Source of the DNA: Diaporthe sp. PMI_573 | Lineage: Eukaryota; Ascomycota; Sordariomycetes; Diaporthales; Diaporthaceae | Direction of reading: 5' to 3' | NCBI GenBank assembly: GCA_021399435.1 | Contig: JAJTUP010000102.1 | Coordinates: 1-64,000, forward strand | DNA length: 64,000 bases | In this document: positions 56,560 to 64,000 of the stretch, piece after piece | How positions within the stretch are numbered: position 1 is the first letter of the stretch | Layout: each line of letters opens with the position of its first letter | Notes under the pieces: generated by a model | Database searches by the model: none | What the model was told of the DNA's origin: nothing | The model's input: the letters and a program-made list of their open reading frames with translations, nothing else | Made by a program: the position numbers and the translations under genes

Positions 56560-56867
56560 TAGTAGTTCTGTGGGACCAAGGGCAATCTATCGTTCATAGC
56601 ATTAGGTCAGGACTGTAGATGCCGTCCAAAGGATACTTTCCTACATGGTCAAAATATACACAATGGACAACAAGCGAGGCTTTCAGGTTGAACGTTGGCA
56701 GACGTGAAGCTTCAGGACAGGGCTGCGCACAAGCCACCGCTCTCGGGAGCGGACCCCACCGAGCCGCGCCCCCGCTCTACTAACGGCCGTAAATACGGCT
56801 GCCAAGTGAGGTTCCGACCTAGCTGTACTTGGAACGTTGCCATTTTGTCTCAGCCTCTTGGCCACCC

Positions 56868-56945
56868 TATGCAGCCCGGTAGATTCCGCTTCAACGGCCA
56901 ATCAGAGTGAGGACCAGCTCAGGCAGCCGGCTGGCCGCGCAGAGG
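56868..56945 (+). repeat. Third partial copy of the inverted-repeat family
   Basis: Blocks such as GGTAGATTCCGCTTCAACGG and CAGCCGGCTGGCCGCG match the plus strand around 49620-49690. Only the inner part of the arm is present and no coding sequence is associated. Confidence 0.55.
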
Positions 56946-57546
56946 ATGCCATTATACCCATCACGGGCTCGGGTGTTGGTTGGTAGAGCAGATCCTCATT
57001 ATCAAATTTCCCAAGCAATCCGGGCCCATACATCATATTTCCAGGCGCCGTGAATTAGCTGGGCCACCACAGAGGAAATAACGGAGTGCAAGTGCGACCC
57101 ATTTGCCCCCATCCCCCAGCCTGGTCCGAGTCCTGCATGTCATTGGCCCATCACAGCGTACCTAGGTTTTCTTTATTTGGGACCAGGTCGCATTCCCGAG
57201 ACGTTGCATCGGTTGATTGCCTCCGTGGCAGCCCACACGCAGGCCCTTCACTAGTGCGGGGGTCTACGAGATGGTGTAGTGAAACCGGGGTATTTCACTA
57301 GACAGGGGGGTGAAGTCTGGAGGCGGGGAGACGACGGGCAGTGGTCTATGAGATGGCAAGGTTTCAGGGTCCCCTGAGAATCAACAAGTCAGGGGATGGA
57401 CGGTGGGAGCAAATTGCAATGCTATTTCCATTGAGTGAGCAGCTTCATCCCAGTGAGGTTTTAAGCAGCCTTGGACCCGGGTTCTCGCTGTGTAACACCA
57501 ATTGCCTTCTAGTGGTACTTCCATCTCAGCTGCATTTTGCTGCAAC

Positions 57547-58393
57547 ATGACGACAACCATATTCAATTTCACATGCGTTATCACCCTACCAGATGGCCCA
57601 TTGTCCATATCAAGGATCGTCGAGGTCACTTCCAGCGATACCAGCGAGACTAGCGACACCCGCTCAGGCATCACAATCTCAGGTCCGCAGCAGACGGATC
57701 AAGGTACATATCGTTTTCCTGCTACAATACGAGTCTTGTCTGATGATTCCCTTATACAGATCTCTCTGACCTCGAGCCTTGTCGAAAGCCACGTCTCTGA
57801 TACTCACCCACATGTCACCGAATCCTGCTATTTGTTCAAACCTCATCTGCATTACCTCCCAAGTTCTTTCTCTCTGAATGGCGCCAGGGTCATCCGGAGC
57901 TCCAGTCGCTTGTTTTGGGACTTATCGAATACCTCGATTTCGTGTCCGTCGATGTTGTGTTCATTGAGTTTGCAAAGCAAGTTTGATGACCTTAAATTTG
58001 AGGGCTCTGGTGGGCCTGTGTCCGATAAGATTGAGTCCAAAAAGCTCCGAAAATCCCTTTATTATAATGTGTCGCAGCCCAAACAGGGAGAGATCGAGGT
58101 CTATGGAATCCACGAAGCTACAACGAGGGCCAGAGGTCAAATCATGAACGCTGTACGCGCGATTTCCTCAGCGAAGCACGGACGAGGGCTTGACCAATAT
58201 TACCTTTGAGGCAGACATGCAAGTGCTATCACTTCTACGAGCTGTATTCGCATCCGCCTGCGACGGAGCGAAACCGCATTTGCATGCCTTCAACAGGAAT
58301 TACTCGGCCCAGGGAAACCTCGAAACGCTTAGTTCTCTCTTTTTTAACGGCGGTGAACTAGAGGCAGTCCCATTTGGTTCACACCTGCACTAG
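57547..58393 (+). CDS. Uncharacterised protein, 3' part frame-disrupted
   Basis: The ATG at 57547 opens a 220-residue frame to 58209: Ser/Thr-rich with strand-like segments (TTTIFNFTCVITLPDGPL, YRFPATIRVLSDDSLIQISL) and a C-terminal helical part (EIEVYGIHEATTRARGQI). A second frame, beginning about 58175 and ending at 58393 (ADMQVLSLLRAVFASACDG, LETLSSLFFNGGELEAVP), looks like its natural continuation. The donor and acceptor needed to join them are not evident; a 36-nt interval with GT/AG ends has the wrong phase. A frameshift or an unusual intron is likely. No family is recognised. Confidence 0.4.
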
Positions 58394-58590
58394 CTACCCC
58401 GTGCGGTGTAAGTTAATGAGATTAATAATATTAATAAGTGTTGCCCGCAATGCTATCTTGCACTCATCAAGAGTATTTCCTGGCTCCTATCTAGTGGTTC
58501 GCCTCTGTTGATTCCATGTGCGAATTCAATTAGGTACGTAGATGCCGGAACGACCTTTAACTCCTAAGTCTTGCTGATCCCCGTTGGAAA

Positions 58591-58700
58591 GGTTCTGTAG
58601 ACCTGCGATCACGGCTTCTATCAAGCGGCTGCGTGGTGTAAAAAGTACGAATCGGAGCACTGCTGCCGACGCCACACGATCGTGTGGCATGAAAGGAAGA
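58591..58700 (+). pseudogene. Block B copy of the Cys-rich exon (g0)
   Basis: TCDHGFYQAAAWC, two adjacent Cys and a later Cys align with the block A exon at 33700-33861, but a TAG precedes the segment and a TAA follows it early. The position relative to g1 is the same as in block A. Confidence 0.4.
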
Positions 58701-58800
58701 ACGAAATATGTCGTGAGTAACTGTACGAAACTTGAATTCCTCTTAATTCTGAAAACTTGCAGCCAGTTGTCGGGCTCCCAAGATTGTACCTTGGGAACAC

Positions 58801-59489
58801 ATGATCCATCGTCCCAAGAGGCAGCCAGATCTGAACGAGATTTGTAAGCTCACTCCTCCAATCTTTCTGTGCAAGTAAGGAAAGACGAAGGCGAACCCAC
58901 CGAAGGCTGCGCAGCTAAAGCACAACAACGAACTGGTCCTCTGCAGCGTGTTGTTGTTTCTTGCTTAAATTTCCAGCAAACGTGGAGCCCGTTCTTCAAC
59001 GAGACACTTGTCCTGCCTGAAGCGACATGGAAACAGCCACCCACATCGGAGACCAAACTGGAATCCAACCTCGGATTCGTTTCCTGTGCCCAGTTCAAGC
59101 AGAGGCGGAAGTCTGGTACCAGCAAGCTTGGCCTAGGATCCCATCGGGTTACAACTGTGACCGACCAATCCTTCATGATACTATACCCGTCTCAAGCCAA
59201 GCTTACCCTCGAGAGTGAACCTCGAAGAGGAGCGACACCTTCCTTGAGGGCAGTCAACGCCATGAACGAGTACATTGAAAGCCGGGTCAGAGACTTTGAG
59301 CTTCATGCTGAGCTGTGGCTGGAGGGCCATCGAGAGGTGGAGGAAGATGATGTTGTGCTTTTGGCAATGAACTTTGCTGTGGGGAAACAGTATGACTTTA
59401 ACCTCTTTGGGTGCAATTTCTCGGTGGTAGCAAGATCGAAAAAGATACAGGTGGTGTCTATGAAGAAGCACACAGATACTCGGGCCTAA
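58801..59489 (+). CDS. Block B g1: uncharacterised 205-aa protein, two exons
   Basis: Exon 1 (58801-58843, MIHRPKRQPDLNEI) and exon 2 (58915-59489) join through a 71-nt intron with a GTAAGC donor and GCGCAG acceptor in phase 1; the total is divisible by three. The protein has FNETLVLPEATWK, a conserved-looking SNLGFVSCAQFKQ, then TVTDQSFMILYP, an Arg/Pro linker, and a C-terminal domain MNEYIESRVRDFELHAELWL...NLFGCNFSVVAR. No signal peptide is seen. The family is unknown. The broken paralogue is at 34256-34812; the linker that is intact here is where that copy shifts frame. Confidence 0.6.
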
Positions 59490-60106
59490 GACAAGGCTAG
59501 AGAATGGATTGAAGTTGAGCCTTTCTGTATCGGGGCACGTTGTTCTCTTTGGCGCTCCGAATTCGCTAGCAATGCTACTTACTACAAGAGCAAGCCGTCG
59601 TATTGGCCCGCCTGTTAGCCCACAGTCCCGGTTGACAACCTTGGTTTTGCGGGAGCGGCGGCGCTTCCACGGTTTTCGAGGCCAGGCAGAGCGGTTCCAC
59701 AACGTTGGAAGCAGGTACATTACGAGTGCTTCGGCGCCTCGCTGGCAAGACTGCATGTACTTCGAGGCATAGGTCCAGCTTGGCTCCCCGTACGCTAATA
59801 AAGTATACTATTGCTTCTTTGTGCCTAGTTGTGCCTAGAAAAGGGAACGCTAGTAAAGTATCGCTTATTCCCTACATCCTTGTCGTTCTCCCCCCGGCCC
59901 CTCATTTTCCGGACCCGGTGAGAGATCGAATGCAACTGTGGCGAAAAACGGTTTGCGAAATTTACCCCTCTCTGATCCTCCCAGCGGATGCAGATCTCCC
60001 AGCCCCCTGTCCCATCTACCTGGTACGGTGTATGTATGAGGTCCCTTATCGGCACGCCATGAGCTAGAAGATTGAGGACGTGCCACAACCATGTCTTTAT
60101 CGCAGG
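59490..60106. other. Block B spacer, nothing recognised
   Basis: This interval lies between g1 and g2 of block B. The frame 59509-59772 is not supported; similarity to block A is patchy. No repeat end is visible. Confidence 0.35.
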
Positions 60107-60430
60107 ATGTCAGATTTGGAACTTGTTGACGGGTTGTTTCTTGCTGTCTGCATTTCTTTCCACAGAATGGACAGCAAAGCGTCAACCATACAAATTCATT
60201 GAACATGTCCGTACTGCGTCCTCCGCGTCAAGTCACGACACATCCCGCATTTTCCACGAGTCTGGCTTCAAGGCCTGGGTGGCATATTTCGTTGTCAAAC
60301 CGACAACCGCAAACGCCGATGGGCAAGCCACTCGACGGCGACAGTTTGCTGCGCCGCCTGTCGGTTAGTGAGAAAAGAACTTTGCGGTGAAGGTCAACGA
60401 GGTGCTGCCCCATCCACTTGGAACCCTCGG
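60107..60430 (+). pseudogene. Block B copy of g2, frameshifted and truncated
   Basis: The start ATG and first residues (MSDLELVDG) match the block A gene at 35376, but a two-base deletion near 60125 changes frame. The matching part then continues in the new frame (FHESGFKAWVAYFVVKPTTA) until a stop at 60366-60368. DNA similarity ends at about 60430, so the second exon and most of the protein are lost. Confidence 0.65.
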
Positions 60431-61610
60431 CCTCTCCCTGCATCGGTCACCGCATGAGGTAGGAGCCGCTCATACCGCTGACCAATGAGCGGGAGGATGA
60501 GGATTCAGCCAGCCGGCCTGTTGTGCCCGCCCGCACATTGCAGAACGTGTTGAAGGATCCTTCGACGCGTGTGTGAACCCGAAACAACAATAACAGTGGC
60601 TTGGCCTCGGCTCAGCTAGCGCCATATGCAGTCTGCATGCTGTCAACCAGCTGCACGTTGATGTGTGGTAGTCTGGGGCGTGCCCTGCAACTCAGAGTAG
60701 CAGTGGCAGGGGCAGCGAGGTCACCAAATGCGTGTCTCCGAAGGGGGGCCCGGAGGACCGGTACATCTGTCAGCATTTTGACCCATTGCCAGCAACAGTA
60801 ACCACTCTCCAGACATCCCTTTTTTGGATGCCGTATCGGCAATAACCAAGCGAGACCGGTGTTGTAACGGATTATGGATTTCAAGCCATCATGGGGTACC
60901 TCCATTTCTACCAGATACCACCAATAAAACTTTGTACTGTCACATAAGGTTGATAAGTAACAATAATCCGTCTCTAAAAAGTGGCGAACGGCAGTTGTCG
61001 GGATTGGGAAGGGTGGAATTGAGCTCGGTCAAAGCCGCCCTGTTCCCGAGTGGGTTTATATATGTCGATGCGCGCTATAGGGCACTTAGGGAACTGGTTT
61101 TCATTCTGATGCGGCGGTGCTCCGTTTCCGACATACAGCTGCTGGGACGTAGTACTAACGGGGCTGTGAGGTATCTCGGGCGTATTCTGAGGACAGGATC
61201 CACACCACCCGACCGTTGGATGGCAGTAATGCGGGGGCTAAGAGTGAGAAATCCAGTCCAAACAGGTGAGTATTGGGGAAGCCTTACAGTGCAGATCATT
61301 CGAGACTCGAGCTCGGAGCGCCGGTATATAGATTGGAGCAGGTCTCAAGCATGAATTTGTTGGTAGGCAATAGGCTTTATCCTTCGATCACATCTTGCGT
61401 TCATCTACTTCCCCACAGCTTTGGTGCCAAAACCGCCTAAGATGCTCGTTCGACTTGAGCCTTACGTCAATCGCTCAACTTCGTTGCCACAGGTCCTGGT
61501 CCATCAACAGACGAGACGCCACATAGCATCGCATCCATTTGATCCTACCAACCAAGTAAGCTCCTACCGCCTTAAGCAAACACGGCCATCTGATTATATT
61601 CAAGGTCATC
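60431..61610. other. Intergenic, nothing recognised
   Basis: The frame 60824-61354 is open for 176 codons but lacks an ATG and any motif. No repeat or RNA gene was seen. Confidence 0.35.
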
Positions 61611-61784
61611 ATGTGTCATTACGTACGATTTGTCTGTACAAAGTGCGGGGATCAAATCAGAGCCGTGGGTACAGACTGCGCAGACGGAGGCCATGTCATG
61701 TACGCGGCTGGCTCAACTGTGGAGACTCGTCAAGAGGGTAACTGCAGGGCCTGCGCATACCCTTCACCAGCACCATCATCATGA
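61611..61784 (+). CDS. 57-residue Cys-rich protein, zinc-ribbon-like
   Basis: The frame starts MCHYVRFVCTKCGDQ and contains a second pair, CRAC, about 36 residues later. Two CxxC pairs in a very short basic protein are typical of a small zinc-ribbon fold, and 'MC-aromatic-...C..C' micro-proteins are common in filamentous ascomycete genomes. No signal peptide is present, so it is presumably intracellular. It lies just downstream of block B g2 and convergent to g3; block A has no counterpart at that position. It could alternatively be the first exon of a longer gene. Confidence 0.5.
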   Translation: MCHYVRFVCTKCGDQIRAVGTDCADGGHVMYAAGSTVETRQEGNCRACAYPSPAPSS

Positions 61785-61866
61785 GTGATGGGACTAATCG
61801 ACCACGAGGGCATTTCATCACGGTGCTTGAGAAGGAAGTGTGGATGTTTCTGGAATTGGGTGTTTC

Positions 61867-62304
61867 CTACTCTGTTGTACGTGGGTTCATGAAAAGCGGT
61901 ACCTTGCCGTTTGAGTGATCAATGAAGAAAGGAGGTTCACCTCCATCGCCAGACAACCTGTGAGTTTCCCGGACCTCATCGTTGACCTTGTTTTGTATAC
62001 CCATGGTGGCTACTTGCACGGCTTCATTCTTGCTCAACCATACCATAATAACAGGAAGATTCCCATGGCCTGGCAGATGGGCCTCTTCGGACTTATAGTC
62101 GTCGTGCAGGATATCAAAAACGATATCAGTCCTCTGGTTCCATCTCTCCTCCACGAGCAACTTCGGCTCCCCCCACTGAGAAATGATGTTCTCCTTCTTG
62201 ATCAGCTCCACCGCAATCCGGACGGCTTCTTCGGGGGACTCGCGAATCTGAGTCCAGTGACTACTCTTTGAAGAGATGCTCAGGAAAATTCGTCTTGCGG
62301 CCAT
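61867..62304 (-). CDS. Block B g3: uncharacterised 145-aa protein
   Basis: A single exon starting at MAARRIFLSISSKS; this Met is chosen because the block A copy begins at the equivalent position. It carries SPEEAVRIAVELIKKE (helical), LLVEERWNQRTDIVFDILHD, and a C-terminal half IMVWLSKNEAVQVATMGIQ ending in a polar tail. The protein is small and probably globular. The family is unrecognised. The block A paralogue (37821-38063) is truncated after the conserved Trp-Asn segment. Same strand and same relative order in both blocks. Confidence 0.5.
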   Translation of the reverse strand: MAARRIFLSISSKSSHWTQIRESPEEAVRIAVELIKKENIISQWGEPKLLVEERWNQRTDIVFDILHDDYKSEEAHLPGHGNLPVIMVWLSKNEAVQVATMGIQNKVNDEVRETHRLSGDGGEPPFFIDHSNGKVPLFMNPRTTE

Positions 62305-62708
62305 CAGGTGGGTGCTCGCGAGTTGATGTGCTTTGTGTGCAAAAGTGATCCACAAGGTGATGTGGCAAGAGTGGGTGATGTAGCGAAAAGGATCAAAAAG
62401 GGAAGGCGAGTTAAGTGAAGCAAGCGTCCTTGGTTTTGAGGGGGCCGGCGTTTATGTAAGTACTTGTCGAAGCTCTGATAGGCCTGGCAAAACTACGATA
62501 CAGGCGAATATTACGGCCCCCGTGGAGAGCCAGGTACACTGTTGCACTCCAATCAGGCACGACGACTCCACCCCACCTGCAAAACGGGGAGTCAGCAGCG
62601 TTCTGCTTGACAGGGGTCTGAACCACTGAGATCCCCGACCGTTCTCCCGCACAATACCTCAGCCCTGGGAAGTCTCCAAGGCAACCCAAAGTGGGTCTAT
62701 TGCAGACA

Positions 62709-63485
62709 CTAGATGCATGTGTGCAACCACTTGCAACGCATCGCTTCTGGGGGCCCTTGTGTCTGGAAACAACGCCCGGGGGCATGGGCTTTATTTGGAC
62801 TAACGCCCGAGGCCCTCACTTGACAGACGTCAAAGCAACTGTTGGCGGTCCAACCCATGGTGATACCAAAACTGAGAGCTGAGGTGAACTGCGACTGCCT
62901 GTCGTGATCCGCAGCGCCGGCCGCGACGCGACACGCCTCCAGCTTCTCGCTTAGCCGGGAGACCTCGGCAGAATCGACCGCGTGGCGATCTTTGTCCGCG
63001 TCCCAAACCTTGAACCCGGCGTGATATTCCTCAGTGAGCTGTTCCCGATATTTTCTCATCTCAGCTATCTCCCCTCTCAGTCTCGCGGCCTCTTCCGCCG
63101 CCTGCTTGCGGGTGCTATCTCTTTCCTGCTTCAATGTCTGTATTTCTTCGGTTTTCCCCTGTAGCTCTTCCTGCAGAGCGGTTTGGCAGTCGAATAACTT
63201 CCCGTATTCCTTCAATCCGTCCGTCTCCTTGGACAAGCTCGCGAACTCACTGGCGACTTTCAGCAGCCTAGCCGAGAATGTCTTGCTATCCGTCGCTGCT
63301 TTGCTTGGCCCGTTGGTGGCAGCCGGCGCTCCGCGTTTGCTCTTATCCGTCATTTCGGATACAATACGAGCAAATCCGTCATTTCGTTGTGTTGAGTCCG
63401 ACGACTTGAGAATTGGGCGTTGAGAGCCGACCGACCTCGCGAGGGTTGAACCCCGCTTTATGGACAGCCTTGCTTTCGTGTCCAC
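62709..63485 (-). CDS. Predicted coiled-coil protein, 3' end uncertain
   Basis: The frame from 63485 (or from the inner ATG giving MTDKSKRGAPAATNG) encodes a long heptad-rich region: LQEELQGKTEEIQTLKQERD and AARLRGEIAEMRKYREQL, typical of a dimeric coiled coil of about 110 residues. After ADHDRQ the composition changes abruptly to Cys/Trp-rich, so the last 60 codons are probably an unspliced intron or read-through. Its real end may be an unrecognised exon to the left. No family is assigned. Confidence 0.45.
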   Translation of the reverse strand: MDTKARLSIKRGSTLARSVGSQRPILKSSDSTQRNDGFARIVSEMTDKSKRGAPAATNGPSKAATDSKTFSARLLKVASEFASLSKETDGLKEYGKLFDCQTALQEELQGKTEEIQTLKQERDSTRKQAAEEAARLRGEIAEMRKYREQLTEEYHAGFKVWDADKDRHAVDSAEVSRLSEKLEACRVAAGAADHDRQSQFTSALSFGITMGWTANSCFDVCQVRASGVSPNKAHAPGRCFQTQGPPEAMRCKWLHTCI

Positions 63486-64000
63486 TGCATTTTGGGGCTT
63501 ACAGTGCGTACGAATCGCAAGGCTCAGTGGCGTGGGTTGAGGGCCTCCCGCAGCTGCGTGGTGCTGCGCACCCGTCCTCGGGACCCCAAGGCCATGCAGG
63601 CTGAATCAGCTCCCATGCCGTACGTCTCAGTCTGCAACATGCCGCTTTGCCAGTATAATGAGGATGACCGTCAGCGTGCTCCTAGCATCAGGAAGACGGG
63701 ATGTACTCGTACGTCTGAAGAAGAGAGGTACCAGCCTATGGATTTCCCTATCTGCTTACCGACGAGAGAGCGACACCAAGTGAGAGTAAAGCCAGAGAAG
63801 CATGTCCGCTGACGATTTTACCTTCACAGCACAATTCTAGGCTTAGACCCCCTTTTCCAAGCCCGTCAAGAACATGTTCTATGCCCACAGCACGCAGTTG
63901 AATCAACAGGACGGAGGTGGACGAAGCCCATCATGCGGCGCTAATTCGTACGTGTCACGTCCTGGGTGGACAATAGCCAAGGCCTTCACGGCCAAGGCTC
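63486..64000. other. Window end, nothing recognised
   Basis: The frame 63492-63812 has no motif. No repeat or RNA gene is visible before the window ends. Confidence 0.35.

Noticed and set aside
60824..61354. Open frame of 176 codons on the plus strand
   Set aside because: No ATG at the start, no motif, no splice logic, and no counterpart in block A.

Overview
The window looks like accessory, duplication-rich chromosomal DNA of a filamentous ascomycete (Pezizomycotina, probably Sordariomycetes; the genus cannot be named from this sequence). The evidence is short phase-matched introns (about 42-75 nt, GT...CTRAY...AG), families largely confined to such fungi (UstYa/DUF3435/2EXR/velvet-like), a Tad1-type LINE remnant, and many lineage-specific genes of unknown function. 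No rRNA, tRNA, CRISPR array, operon or prokaryotic feature was seen. Most coding genes had to be reassembled across introns. Intron positions given here are my own reading, supported by splice consensus plus reading-frame continuity.

Layout. 1-5 kb: sparse, with a small secreted-protein gene (2939-3704) and a frameshifted 2EXR gene (4181-4928). 5.7-8.3 kb: the C-terminal half of an Est1-type gene, ending where a 5'-truncated LINE begins. 8.6-16.6 kb: a frame-disrupted UstYa-like gene, an unknown gene, an FHA-like/pseudokinase gene, a truncated DUF3435-C2H2 gene and a Gln/Pro-repeat gene. 17.3-20 kb: the complete Est1-type gene. 20.5-28.1 kb: an HtrA/Nma111-like serine protease, an ankyrin protein with an N-myristoylation-type start, and a ubiquitin C-terminal hydrolase (UCH), beside relics of a second UCH gene and a second ankyrin-gene 5' end. 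29.6-33.6 kb: three genes of unknown function, one preceded by two copies of a 25-bp palindrome. 33.6-42.5 kb and 55.6-62.4 kb: two copies of a multi-gene block (Cys-rich exon, g1, g2, g3, plus a relocated velvet-like gene g4). 44.6-54.3 kb: unknown genes, a zinc-finger gene, a fragment of the mitochondrial tRNA-modification gene MTO1, and an inverted repeat with about 200-bp arms.

The dominant theme is gene duplication followed by decay. At least six families occur twice here, and usually one member is broken. In block A g1 is broken and g2 intact; in block B g1 is intact and g2 broken. The best candidate for a functional module is the HtrA-like protease, ankyrin protein and UCH neighbourhood at 21.5-28.1 kb. 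All three products carry intact signature residues and relics of two of its members lie on its other flank. That they act together is inference only.
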